Shown piece after piece: positions 6,792 through 13,752 of a stretch of 13,866 bases of DNA. The translations under genes were made by a program, and so were the position numbers. Under the pieces are notes generated by a model that made no database searches, was not told the origin of the DNA, and saw only the letters and a program-made list of their open reading frames with translations. This stretch comes from JAICMB01 sp049514735 (GTDB lineage: Bacteria > Acidobacteriota > Terriglobia > Bryobacterales > Bryobacteraceae). The stretch lies in NCBI GenBank assembly GCA_049514735.1, contig JBEKUT010000170.1, forward strand, positions 1 to 13,866. The letters run 5' to 3'. Every line of letters starts with the position of its first letter. Position 1 is the first letter of the stretch.

Positions 6792-7436
6792 CTATTTAGA
6801 CAGAATCTTTTTGGCGGCTTTCGCGAGCGCCCGGAATTCCTCGTGACTTGAAGAATTAGGAGCATACTCGGCGATCGTCAGGCCGCTATTCACGGCCTCC
6901 GCCACGGCGATGCGTTGACAGATGGCGGGCAGAACTTTTTTCCCCATCTTCTCGAGCGATTCCGACAAACCGCGGCCGAGGTTGGTGTTCATCAGAACCT
7001 TGGAGGGGACAAACCGGATGCGCGGCTTCTTCGAACGCCGGGCCGCGCGAGCTTTCAACATCAACCCCAGCGCCTCCTTTAACGCAAAAATGTCGAGCGG
7101 CGAAGGGCCGCAGGGCAGCAGCACAAGGTCGGCGACCATGGCCGCTTCATAGGCGACCTCCGGCATTCCGGGAGGCGTGTCGATGAGGACAATGTCGGCG
7201 TGCTTCTCCGCCTTGTGAGCCAGGGTGCGGAGATCCTCCCCTCCGTTCTCTACCTTCTCCACGCAGCGAGCCAACATACCGTCGCCCTGGGCGGCCCAAG
7301 CGACGAGGCTATGCTGTGGATCGGCGTCCAAAACGGCGACGCCTTGGCCCATGGCGGCGAACTCGGCAGCCAGATTGCCGGCGATGGTAGACTTGCCGAT
7401 ACCGCCCTTCCGTCCCGCGACCGCGATGATAGCCAT
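6792..7436 (-). CDS. Orphan ParA/MinD-type ATPase
   Basis: A 214-aa P-loop ATPase of the short ParA (ParF-like) class, with no DNA-binding extension. The deviant Walker A is GRKGGIGKST (residues 8-17, signature lysine K10 and P-loop K15), Walker A' is LDADPQ (D38), and Walker B is IVLIDTPPG (D86). The motif 'LLPCGPSPLDIFAL' follows, as in plasmid and accessory ParA proteins. Such ATPases position plasmids, chromosomes or large protein cargos by dimerising on DNA. No ParB, centromere-like array or other cargo gene is visible nearby, so the cargo is unknown. The start ATG at 7436 has no Shine-Dalgarno sequence; a TATAGT hexamer lies only 7 nt upstream, suggesting a leaderless transcript. The gene is divergent from a response regulator across a 90-bp region with two inverted repeats. 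Confidence 0.9.
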   Translation of the reverse strand: MAIIAVAGRKGGIGKSTIAGNLAAEFAAMGQGVAVLDADPQHSLVAWAAQGDGMLARCVEKVENGGEDLRTLAHKAEKHADIVLIDTPPGMPEVAYEAAMVADLVLLPCGPSPLDIFALKEALGLMLKARAARRSKKPRIRFVPSKVLMNTNLGRGLSESLEKMGKKVLPAICQRIAVAEAVNSGLTIAEYAPNSSSHEEFRALAKAAKKILSK

Positions 7437-7443
7437 GAAAGTT

Positions 7444-7465
7444 ACTATACGTCAGAAGTGTGACG
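7444..7465 (-). promoter_or_regulatory. Candidate parA promoter with overlapping inverted repeat
   Basis: On the minus strand TATAGT (7444-7449) ends 7 nt before the parA ATG, so transcription should begin at or beside the start codon. Immediately upstream lies a perfect inverted repeat, CGTCA - 6 nt - TGACG (7450-7465), which would sit in the promoter spacer. No good -35 box is seen. The arrangement fits repressor binding or a spacer-acting activator. ParA-family genes are often self-regulated, but this short ParA lacks the usual helix-turn-helix arm. Confidence 0.4.
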
Positions 7466-7489
7466 AAAGCGCGGCGCGGAATTAATCGA

Positions 7490-7520
7490 CGGGTTTTTAG
7501 TACCCGACTTACGCTAAACT
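7490..7520 (+). promoter_or_regulatory. Candidate promoter and inverted repeat of the response regulator
   Basis: TAAACT at 7515-7520 is placed as a -10 box 6 nt before the ATG at 7527. Together with the absence of a Shine-Dalgarno site, this suggests a leaderless mRNA. Upstream, CGGGT - 7 nt - ACCCG (7490-7506) forms an inverted repeat over the expected -35 zone. No -35 consensus is obvious, so an activator may be needed. Confidence 0.35.
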
Positions 7521-7526
7521 CGGGCT

Positions 7527-7964
7527 ATGCCCGATCCGAGCCGGACACTCGAAGTGTTGGTAGTCGAGGACAATCCCGGCGACGTGAAACTGATCCGGGA
7601 AGGCCTGAAAAGGTCTACGGCTAAGCTTCCGCTCAACATACGGGTAGCCGAGGACGGAGAGCAGGCATTAAATCTGTTAATTCGGGACAATTTTCAGCCG
7701 GACATGATTCTAATAGATCTAAACCTGCCTAAGATCGACGGGCAAACCGTTATCCAGCGGGTGCGCGCCGAGGGCGTAGATCTTGTGTCCACGCCGATTG
7801 TCGTTTTCAGCTCCAAACAACATGGGATTCAGGAGGTCCTGGACGCCGGCGCGACGGCTTATATCGTGAAGCCATCGGGCCTGACGGATTACCTGAAAGC
7901 GATTGAAAAGGTTGCCGTCTTATGGCTTCAGCCGCTCTCCAAGCCGGCCGACTCCCGCGATTGA
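7527..7964 (+). CDS. Single-domain response regulator (CheY/Rcp1-like)
   Basis: A 145-aa receiver domain without an output domain. The acidic pocket is E14-D15 (VVEDNPGD), the phospho-acceptor is D64 in LIDLNLPKIDG, the switch serine is in VVFSS (S95/S96), and the conserved lysine is K115 in 'VKPSGL'. The NPGD after the acidic pair and the long loop before D64 match the Rcp1 group of receivers, which often act as phosphorelay shuttles for phytochrome-type or hybrid kinases. No histidine kinase lies in the window, so its partner must be encoded elsewhere. It starts divergently from the ParA-like gene and ends 23 nt before the YHS protein gene, so it may head the operon that follows. An AT-rich TAAAAT at 7968-7973 could also supply a separate start for the downstream genes. 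Confidence 0.93.
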   Translation: MPDPSRTLEVLVVEDNPGDVKLIREGLKRSTAKLPLNIRVAEDGEQALNLLIRDNFQPDMILIDLNLPKIDGQTVIQRVRAEGVDLVSTPIVVFSSKQHGIQEVLDAGATAYIVKPSGLTDYLKAIEKVAVLWLQPLSKPADSRD

Positions 7965-7987
7965 AGTTAAAATTGTAATTGGGCCGC

Positions 7988-8269
7988 ATGTTTAGGGTTG
8001 TAACGTACCTGCTCATCACCGTGTTTCTGATCTCCATCGTGAGAGCGGTGATAGGCATCATCCTCAAGGGATTCTTCGAACTTTTCTCCCCGCCCCGCCA
8101 ACAGCAGGCGTCGAACAGACCGAAGATCCCGCTCAGCGGGGAACTGAAGAAGGACCCGGTCTGCGGCACGTACACATCCACGGCGACGTCCCTCAAAGAG
8201 ATGTATGGCAAAGAAACCGTCTACTTTTGCTCGGCGCAATGCCGCGACAAGTATGCGGCTTCGCACTGA
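7988..8269 (+). CDS. Membrane-anchored YHS-domain protein
   Basis: A 93-aa protein from the ATG at 7988; a TTG at 7979 in the same frame is less likely. One hydrophobic helix (about residues 4-27) is followed by a short basic/Pro linker (PPRQQQ) and a YHS/TRASH-type domain starting at DPVCGTY. The domain carries C59 in DPVCG and C81 and C85 in 'YFCSAQCRDKY'. YHS domains bind metal ions and occur in metal-trafficking ATPases and dehydratase-linked proteins. Here the domain is probably tethered to the inner membrane; the positive residues flank the helix on its C-terminal side (K27, R37), which favours a cytoplasmic domain, but this is uncertain. The gene precedes lpxD by 9 nt, so a link to envelope synthesis or metal sensing at the membrane is possible. 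Confidence 0.85.
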   Translation: MFRVVTYLLITVFLISIVRAVIGIILKGFFELFSPPRQQQASNRPKIPLSGELKKDPVCGTYTSTATSLKEMYGKETVYFCSAQCRDKYAASH

Positions 8270-8278
8270 AAAAACACA

Positions 8279-9325
8279 ATGACACTTGCAGAGATTGCCA
8301 ACCGGCTGGGCTGCAGCCTGGCGGGAGATGGCGGCGTGGAAATTACCGGCGTCGCAGGCATGGAGCAGGCCGCGCCCACGGAGCTGACGTTCCTGGCGAA
8401 CCCGAAATATGCTCACAAGGTGAAGTACAGCCGCGCGGCAGCGATTCTGGTCCACGAAGCTCTGCCGCTCGCGACGCCTTTGAGTTTAGTCTCAGGCAAT
8501 CCCTATCACGATTTTGCGCGTGCCCTGGCGCTGTTCTATCAACCGCCGCGCCCCGCTCCCGGCATTCATCCGCAAGCCGCGATCGCCACGACCGCACGCA
8601 TTGGTGACGGCGCGTCCATCGGAGCGTTCGCGGTGGTCGGCGAGAACGTTGCGATCGGACGTAATGCGATCCTGCATCCCCACGTCGTGATCTACGAAGG
8701 AGCGCAAATCGGAGACGACTTCCTGGCGCACTCCCACGCCGCCGTTCGAGAATATTGCCGCATTGGAAATCGCGTGATCCTGCAAAATGGGGTCGTGGTC
8801 GGCGGCGATGGTTTTGGATTCGCGAAAACGGCCGTGGGCACGCACTTCAAGATCGTTCAATCCGGCAAGACCGTGATCGAAGACGACGTCGAGATCCAAT
8901 CGCTTACTTCGGTGGACCGGGCCACAGTGGGCGAGACGCGCGTTAGGCGCGGAGCTAAGATCGACAGTCTGGTTCAGATCGGCCATGCCTGCGTGGTCGG
9001 CGAGGACAACATTATCTGCGCGCAAACCGGGCTCGCCGGCAGTTCGATTCTTGAAAAGAACGTTCTGTTAGCGGGCCAGGTTGGGATCTCGGGTCACCTG
9101 ACGATTCACGACAACGCCGTGGTTTATGCGCAAAGCGGCGTCGGCGGCGACGTAGCGGCGGGCAGCGTGATTTCAGGATCGCCGGCCTTCGCGGCTCGCG
9201 ACTGGCTCCGTGCCATAACGGCCTTCCCGAAGCTGCCCGACATTCTAAGGTCGATGAGACAATTGGAAAATCGCGTTCGGGAACTGGAGCAACGCGAATC
9301 AACCGAGGCCTCAAAACTCGAATGA
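8279..9325 (+). CDS. lpxD: UDP-3-O-acylglucosamine N-acyltransferase LpxD
   Basis: A 348-aa protein, the usual LpxD length. It transfers a 3-hydroxyacyl chain from acyl-ACP to UDP-3-O-acylglucosamine, the third step of lipid A synthesis, which implies a lipid A-bearing outer membrane. The N-terminal uridine-binding domain (about 1-95) contains 'ELTFLANPKY' and 'NPYHDFARAL'. A left-handed beta-helix of hexapeptide repeats (about 97-310) contains GGDGFGFA (175-182), SVDRATVGET and KIDSLVQIGHACVVG. H236 in QIGH aligns with the catalytic histidine (H239 in E. coli). A C-terminal helical tail (QLENRVRELEQRE) forms the trimer end. The neighbouring residue is Gly in place of the usual Ala (QIAH), a mild change. 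The ATG is 9 nt past the YHS gene. The stop overlaps the next ATG (ATGA). Confidence 0.95.
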   Translation: MTLAEIANRLGCSLAGDGGVEITGVAGMEQAAPTELTFLANPKYAHKVKYSRAAAILVHEALPLATPLSLVSGNPYHDFARALALFYQPPRPAPGIHPQAAIATTARIGDGASIGAFAVVGENVAIGRNAILHPHVVIYEGAQIGDDFLAHSHAAVREYCRIGNRVILQNGVVVGGDGFGFAKTAVGTHFKIVQSGKTVIEDDVEIQSLTSVDRATVGETRVRRGAKIDSLVQIGHACVVGEDNIICAQTGLAGSSILEKNVLLAGQVGISGHLTIHDNAVVYAQSGVGGDVAAGSVISGSPAFAARDWLRAITAFPKLPDILRSMRQLENRVRELEQRESTEASKLE

Positions 9326-10110
9326 TAAAAGACAACCAGACTGGCCGCCGCCCGGTAGCCTATCTCAACGAGTCCTTTCTGGAGAGCGCGGACGCGCGCG
9401 GGCTCCGCATTCTATCGGAGTATCTGGAGCCTCTCTCCCACTTTCGTGAAGAAAAAATTCAAGACACCATCGTTTTTTTCGGCTCCGCGCGCATCACCGA
9501 AGACAGCCCGCTGGGCCACTATTATCAGGCGGCGCGCGACGTGGCGCGTCTGGTAACAGAGTGGTCCGAGCATCTCGAGAATCCCGCGCATCGCTTTGTC
9601 GTATGCTGCGGCGGGGGCGGCGGGATTATGGAGGCGGCGAATCGCGGCGCGAGCGAGGCCGGCGGGAAATCCATCGGCCTCAATATCGGACTTCCTTTCG
9701 AACAGCGCCCCAACCCTTATATCACGCCGGAATTGGAATTCGAGTTTCACTACTTCTTCATGCGCAAGTTCTGGTTTGCGTATCTCGCAAAAGCGCTGGT
9801 GGTATTTCCAGGCGGTTTCGGCACGCTCGACGAGTTATGCGAGATTCTCACGCTGGCGCAGACGCAGAAGATTGAGAGTAAGATCGTGATCGTGCTCTAC
9901 GGTTCCGAGTATTGGAAAGAAGTGATCAACTTCGACGCGCTGGTGAAGTACGGCACGATATCGCGGTCCGATCTCGACCTGTTTGAATACGCCGACACGC
10001 CGGAAGACGCGTTCGCGATTCTTCAGGAATTCCTCACGGAACATTATCTAAAGCCGGAGCCTGAGCCGCCCGCGGCCGAAGCGCCCGAAATCGCCAGGTC
10101 CCGCGTGTAA
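9322..10110 (+). CDS. LOG/TIGR00730-family nucleoside-monophosphate phosphoribohydrolase-like protein
   Basis: A 262-aa Rossmann-like protein. The strands lead to FFGSAR (52-57), the glycine loop 'GGGGGIMEAANRGA' (97-110; the family usually has SGGGPGIMEA), and PGGFGTLDE (163-171), the hallmark PGGxGTxxE motif that binds the substrate phosphate and provides the catalytic Glu. R148 in 'FMRKFWF' is the conserved arginine. Enzymes of this family hydrolyse nucleoside 5'-monophosphates, including cytokinin ribotides, to base and ribose-5-phosphate; older annotations as lysine decarboxylase are wrong. It is longer than the roughly 190-residue LOG form because of an N-terminal extension of about 48 residues and an acidic/Pro tail. 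Its ATG overlaps the lpxD stop, and the next gene starts 1 nt after its TAA, so it is embedded in an operon. Its role in that envelope context is unclear. Confidence 0.88.
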   Translation: MIKDNQTGRRPVAYLNESFLESADARGLRILSEYLEPLSHFREEKIQDTIVFFGSARITEDSPLGHYYQAARDVARLVTEWSEHLENPAHRFVVCCGGGGGIMEAANRGASEAGGKSIGLNIGLPFEQRPNPYITPELEFEFHYFFMRKFWFAYLAKALVVFPGGFGTLDELCEILTLAQTQKIESKIVIVLYGSEYWKEVINFDALVKYGTISRSDLDLFEYADTPEDAFAILQEFLTEHYLKPEPEPPAAEAPEIARSRV

Positions 10111-10111
10111 C

Positions 10112-12073
10112 GTGCCCGAGAGCCTGACAACTCAAATTAGAACGCGGCTCCGCCTGATCGGCAAGCTGGAGAAATCCTTTGGGATTATTCTCTTGCTTTA
10201 TCTAATTTTGCTGTTTCTCACTCCGGGCAGCGGGTTCGTCGCCTTACTTCAAGTGGTTTTGGTTCTGCTCGGATTCTGGCTGCTCGTTCGCGTGGCCCGT
10301 GTCGGGGTGAGGCGGGCTATTTGGCGTCTCAGGAACCGGCTCCTGATGACGTATATGTTCATCGCCCTGGTGCCGATCCTGCTCATCGTCATCTTCGTGA
10401 GCATTGGGACCTACGCGTTGTCCAGCCAGTTAGCGGTCTATCTGGTCAGTTCGGAATTGGACCGCCGCATTTCGTCGCTGGATTGGTTCGGACGCGCCAT
10501 CGCGGAAAGCAGTCAGCAGCAGCGCATGCAAGTTTTGCACGGAATCGGGGAAGTCTTGCGGCAGCGGACATCAGATCCTTCCATCGTGCTTCGAGAAGGC
10601 GGAGCGATCGTGCGCTGGCCCGACAACCAACCGGCCGTTCCGCCGCCGGAGGGTTGGGGCGACTCGAATGGCATCGTCGTTCGCGACGGCCGCTTCTTCG
10701 CATGGGCGCATGTTGTCCGGGGCGGCGCCGACGTCACCATTACCGCTCCGCTCGGCCGCGATTATTTGAGCAGCCTGATGCCAGGCCTCGGTGAAGTCTC
10801 CCTTTTCGTGCTTTCGAACGATTCCAGAGCGCCCCACCCCGAAAAGTTTGGCGAAGATACAGCCACGCGGCTCGATCCTCCGGTGAATCGTCTTGACGTC
10901 GACCTGCTGGGCGGATCGCTGATGCCGTTTACCTATTGGGATTCGCCCGGCAAGATTCATACGGACGCGCTGATTTCCGTGCACACACGGCCGTCGGCCC
11001 TTCTGCGAACCATTTTCAACGCCAAGGTGGACGCGGTACAACAATTCATCCCCGTGGCGTTGTTCGCTGTCGGCATTCTTTTTCTCTTAGTGGAAGCGTC
11101 CGCGCTGGTGATTGGCGTCTCGATGGCCCGCACCATTACGGCCGCCGTACACCAGTTGTACGCCGGGACGCAACGCGTCATGGAGGGCAATTTTTCTCAG
11201 CGTATTCAGGTCCCAACCAAGAGCCGCGACCAGTTAGCGGAGCTGAGCCTGTCGTTCAATACGATGACTGAGAACCTGGAGCGCCTGCTCGTCGTGGCCA
11301 AAGAAAAGGAACGCCTGCAAACCGAGCTGGAAATCGCGCGGGAGGTGCAGGAGCAGCTCTATCCGAAAGAAATTCCGTCGATGAAGACCGTGCGGCTCAC
11401 GGCGTTCTGGCAATCGGCGCGCGTAGTTTCAGGCGACTATTTCGATTATCAGCGCATTGGCGAGGATCAGCTCGCGCTCGCTATCGGGGACGTGGCCGGC
11501 AAAGGAATTTCGGCCGCGCTGTTGATGGCCACCATTCAATCCGCGATGCGCATGGAAGTCCGGGGCACGCTGGCGATGGCCGCGCCTGGCGGGGTCGCGG
11601 TGCACCACCTGTCGGCGGCTCGCGTGGTCTCCGACCTCAATCAGCAGCTTCATGAGACGACGCCAACCGAAAAGTTCGCGACATTTTGTTTCGGTATTTA
11701 CGACGAGAAGACCGGCCTGTTCACCTACACCAACGCCGGCCATTTGCCGCCCATCTTGGTTCACAACGGAGGCGCTACCCGCCTGGACGTGAATGGCATG
11801 GTGGTGGGCGCTTTCCCCTTCGCCCACTACGACGAGAGCACGGTGCAGCTTCATCATGGCGATCTTCTGGTCTTTTTCACGGACGGCATTACGGAACCGG
11901 AGAACGAATACGGAGAAATGTTTGGTGAAGACCGGCTAACGGAGCTCTTCGTGAAGAACGCACACCAGCCCGAGGATGAGATTATCAGGATCGTGATGGA
12001 GGCGGTTGGCCAGTGGAGCAACGCTCCGGAGCGGCAGGACGATATGACGCTGCTGCTCGCGCGGCGCTTGTAA
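10112..12073 (+). CDS. Membrane HAMP-SpoIIE (PP2C) serine phosphatase, RsbU-like
   Basis: A 653-aa sensor phosphatase. Two hydrophobic helices (about 23-37 and 42-60) and a third (about 81-104) are followed by an extracytoplasmic sensor region (about 105-311). A further helix (312-337) leads into a HAMP-type linker (about 338-393, 'VMEGNFSQRI', 'LAELSLSFNTMTENLERLL') and a short coiled coil ending in 'EIAREVQEQLYP'. The C-terminal PP2C/SpoIIE domain (about 425-653) has metal-binding acids in SGDYFDY (D442), IGDVAGKG (D460), FTDGITEPEN (D591) and RQDDMTLLLARR (D643/D644), so it should be active. Such proteins dephosphorylate anti-anti-sigma factors of the RsbV/SpoIIAA type in partner switching. 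No RsbV or RsbW gene is visible here. The GTG start lies 1 nt after the previous TAA and matches the open N-terminus; there is no strong ribosome site. The stop overlaps the next start (TAATG). Confidence 0.92.
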   Translation: MPESLTTQIRTRLRLIGKLEKSFGIILLLYLILLFLTPGSGFVALLQVVLVLLGFWLLVRVARVGVRRAIWRLRNRLLMTYMFIALVPILLIVIFVSIGTYALSSQLAVYLVSSELDRRISSLDWFGRAIAESSQQQRMQVLHGIGEVLRQRTSDPSIVLREGGAIVRWPDNQPAVPPPEGWGDSNGIVVRDGRFFAWAHVVRGGADVTITAPLGRDYLSSLMPGLGEVSLFVLSNDSRAPHPEKFGEDTATRLDPPVNRLDVDLLGGSLMPFTYWDSPGKIHTDALISVHTRPSALLRTIFNAKVDAVQQFIPVALFAVGILFLLVEASALVIGVSMARTITAAVHQLYAGTQRVMEGNFSQRIQVPTKSRDQLAELSLSFNTMTENLERLLVVAKEKERLQTELEIAREVQEQLYPKEIPSMKTVRLTAFWQSARVVSGDYFDYQRIGEDQLALAIGDVAGKGISAALLMATIQSAMRMEVRGTLAMAAPGGVAVHHLSAARVVSDLNQQLHETTPTEKFATFCFGIYDEKTGLFTYTNAGHLPPILVHNGGATRLDVNGMVVGAFPFAHYDESTVQLHHGDLLVFFTDGITEPENEYGEMFGEDRLTELFVKNAHQPEDEIIRIVMEAVGQWSNAPERQDDMTLLLARRL

Positions 12074-12795
12074 TGCCCGGTTCGCGTAGAATTCAGGTGC
12101 ACGGCCATCGCGGCGCACGCGCCGTGCTGCCGGAGAACACGATCCCTGCATTCCAGTACGCTATTGAAGCCGGCGTCGATGCGATCGAAATGGATTTGGC
12201 GGTGACGAAGGATAACGCGATCGTCATCTCGCACGACCCGGTCCTTCAAACTGGCTCCGCCATCCGCGAAATGACGCTCGCTCAGGTCCGCGAAGACACG
12301 AACCTGCCCACGCTCGATGAAGTTCTCAGCTTATCTACGCAAGGCTCCTTCGATTACAACCTCGAGACCAAGAGCTTCGCCGATAAACCGTGGTACACGC
12401 CGTCGCCCGAAGAGTTCGCCGGGCTCGTTATGGAACAAATCCACAAGCACGGCCTCGAAAAACGCGTAACACTTCTTTCGTTCGATTTTCGAATTCTAGC
12501 GGCCGTTAGGACGATGGCGCCTGAGATCCGCCGCTCCGCGCTGATGCACTTCGATCTCCGCGCCTTCGACAAGATCGCTCAGGACGGCGCGCAGGCGCAA
12601 ATCGTCTCGCCACACTATAGGCTTGTAACGAGGAAGAAGGTGCAGGCCGCCCACGCCGCGGGAATCCAGGTGGCCGCGTGGACCGTGAACACGCCGGCGG
12701 GTTGGGACAAGATGATCGCCGCCGATGTGGACGCCATAGTATCCGACGATCCCGCCGCTTTGATCGCATATCTTAATGCCAGGTTCATTTCTTGA
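12073..12795 (+). CDS. Glycerophosphodiester phosphodiesterase
   Basis: A 240-aa GDPD-family enzyme that splits glycerophosphodiesters to glycerol-3-phosphate and an alcohol. The ATG at 12073 overlaps the preceding stop (TAATG) and sits directly before the catalytic motif; an open frame runs back to 12013 but inside the phosphatase gene. The catalytic set is complete: HGHRGARAVLPENT (H12, R13, E21), IEMDLAVTKD (E39, D41) and ISHDP (H54). The C-terminal 'AWTVNTPAGWDKMIAADVDAIVSDDP' is the usual barrel end. There is no signal peptide, so it is probably cytoplasmic (UgpQ-like). As the last gene of the run with lpxD and the phosphatase, it fits phospholipid turnover or recycling. Its 3' end overlaps the convergent membrane-protein gene by 11 bp. 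Confidence 0.93.
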   Translation: MPGSRRIQVHGHRGARAVLPENTIPAFQYAIEAGVDAIEMDLAVTKDNAIVISHDPVLQTGSAIREMTLAQVREDTNLPTLDEVLSLSTQGSFDYNLETKSFADKPWYTPSPEEFAGLVMEQIHKHGLEKRVTLLSFDFRILAAVRTMAPEIRRSALMHFDLRAFDKIAQDGAQAQIVSPHYRLVTRKKVQAAHAAGIQVAAWTVNTPAGWDKMIAADVDAIVSDDPAALIAYLNARFIS

Positions 12796-13084
12796 AGACG
12801 GTACGAAACGTAAGCGCCAGGAGGCCACCAATTTCGCCGATCGTGGCCGTTCCGATAAACTTCAGAACGGTCTCACTCAATTTGAATCCCCATAAGGCGA
12901 ACCCTTGAAAGAGGAAAATGGCGACCGAAGCCAAGAGTAGCGAACCGTAAGCCCTAATCAGAAAAGCAACGATCTTTTTTTGAATCTCGATAGTGTGCTC
13001 TGTTGTAGCCCTGGTTACCCAGTCCTTGGTTGAAACTGTGACCGTGGCAATCCGCTCCGCGTGAGAGGGTGACGATGACGCCAT
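12785..13084 (-). CDS. Small two-helix membrane protein, unknown function
   Basis: A 99-aa protein from the ATG at 13084; a TTG at 13105 in the same frame would add 7 residues. The N-terminal half is polar (SSSPSHAERI, STKDWVTRATTEHTIEIQKK), followed by two hydrophobic helices (about 43-64 and 72-94) separated by a short turn (KLSETVLK), and a basic end (RTVFKK). The pattern, with GTATIGEIGGLLAL in the second helix, resembles uncharacterised small bacterial membrane proteins; I know of no assigned function. It follows the RHH-like gene by 24 nt and overlaps the 3' end of the glycerophosphodiesterase by 11 bp. An effector, channel or anchor role is speculation. Base and codon use are less GC-rich than in the genes to its left. 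Confidence 0.65.
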   Translation of the reverse strand: MASSSPSHAERIATVTVSTKDWVTRATTEHTIEIQKKIVAFLIRAYGSLLLASVAIFLFQGFALWGFKLSETVLKFIGTATIGEIGGLLALTFRTVFKK

Positions 13085-13108
13085 AAAGAGAGGCCGGCAG
13101 GCCAAAGC

Positions 13109-13396
13109 TTACCGGCGCCCACTCCTACCCGCATTGCTTTGAGCGGCCGGTTGCTGCTCGGCTTGGCGCGCCGCTTTTGCGATGCGCTCCAATACCGGCA
13201 TCAGCAGCACTCTATACTTATCGTTTTGTTCATCGACGGAAGCAAGAGATCTCCCGTTCTTGACCTCGTCGAGCGCCCACTCAAACAGCGTAAGGGAGTT
13301 GTTGAACAAATCCTTGTAAGTGTCAATGCCAGCCTGTGCCATCAAGATTTTCAGCTGCTCGACCTGCGCCTCCGGCAACTCAAGTTGAATCCTCAT
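13109..13396 (-). CDS. Ribbon-helix-helix-like small protein
   Basis: A 95-aa protein from the ATG at 13396, with AAAGGA about 11 nt upstream as ribosome site; a GTG at 13405 would be too close to that site. The N-terminal strand MRIQLEL, then helix PEAQVEQLKILMAQAG, a turn (IDTYK), then helix DLFNNSLTLFEWALDEVKNG, is the layout of an RHH fold (MetJ/Arc type), though longer than usual. A conserved-looking 'ASVDEQNDKYRVLLMP' follows, then a charged, low-complexity tail (QAEQQPAAQSNAGRSGRR) able to bind nucleic acid. Similar proteins, as I recall, occur as uncharacterised small regulators in several phyla. It sits between a small cysteine-rich protein and a membrane protein in one minus-strand unit and is probably its regulator or antitoxin-like partner. 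No DNA target has been identified. Confidence 0.7.
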   Translation of the reverse strand: MRIQLELPEAQVEQLKILMAQAGIDTYKDLFNNSLTLFEWALDEVKNGRSLASVDEQNDKYRVLLMPVLERIAKAARQAEQQPAAQSNAGRSGRR

Positions 13397-13490
13397 GTTT
13401 ATCACCGTCCTTTGAAATATCGCTCTTATAGAGCTTCCTAACGATCGCTATTGAAGCGGTTGCCTTCACCTCGCTCAGGGTGATCAGCAT
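13380..13490 (-). CDS. Possible 36-aa peptide in the RHH operon
   Basis: The ATG at 13490 starts a frame of 36 residues (MLITLSEVKATASIAIV, then a Lys/Asp-rich tail) that begins 7 nt after the cysteine-protein stop and ends 17 nt inside the RHH-like gene. The spacing suits translational coupling, but the nearest ribosome site (AAGAGG) is only 2 nt from the ATG. The frame is open back to 13616, overlapping the cysteine-rich gene. It may be a leader peptide, a remnant, or chance. Confidence 0.25.
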   Translation of the reverse strand: MLITLSEVKATASIAIVRKLYKSDISKDGDKHEDST

Positions 13491-13497
13491 AACCTCT

Positions 13498-13668
13498 TCA
13501 GTTGGCAAGAAGAGCTTGGGTTGAAGGTACTTTGTCTCGCGTACAAAGGATTTCGAAAGTGTCCGCGCTGGTAAAGAGTGTATTTTCACAGTCCTCTTTG
13601 CGGCGGGGGCAGCCAAAACAGCTCACCCGCCGCCCGAATTGTTTGAAGGTGTAGTCCATGATGGTCAC
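13498..13668 (-). CDS. Small four-cysteine protein, unknown function
   Basis: A 56-aa protein. The GTG at 13668 is chosen because GGGAG lies 7 nt upstream; the ATG at 13659 is the alternative (53 aa). A longer in-frame start at 13725 is ruled out because it lies within the -10 box of the promoter, upstream of the expected transcription start near 13717. The core is VSCFGCPRRKEDC followed by ENTLFTSADTFEILCT, that is C-x2-C-x6-C-x14-C, able to bind zinc or an iron-sulfur cluster. No known domain is recognised. It is the first gene after a strong promoter and precedes the RHH-like gene, so it may be a regulator or metal-binding accessory of that unit. It shares bases with an alternative frame (13380-13616), which lowers confidence. 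Confidence 0.5.
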   Translation of the reverse strand: MTIMDYTFKQFGRRVSCFGCPRRKEDCENTLFTSADTFEILCTRDKVPSTQALLAN

Positions 13669-13723
13669 TCTTTTTCTCCCGTTTTCCTTTCCTCGAAAAG
13701 CCCCTCTCTTCCGACCTAAGCTC

Positions 13724-13752
13724 ACTATATGCTCCTCTCATGTTGTTGTCAA
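13724..13752 (-). promoter_or_regulatory. Near-consensus sigma70 promoter of the minus-strand cassette
   Basis: Read on the minus strand, TTGACA (13747-13752) and TATAGT (13724-13729) are separated by exactly 17 nt (13730-13746). Transcription should begin near 13717, giving a leader of about 50 nt to the GTG at 13668. It is by far the best promoter match in the window and orients the cysteine-rich, RHH-like and membrane genes as one transcript. Confidence 0.75.
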
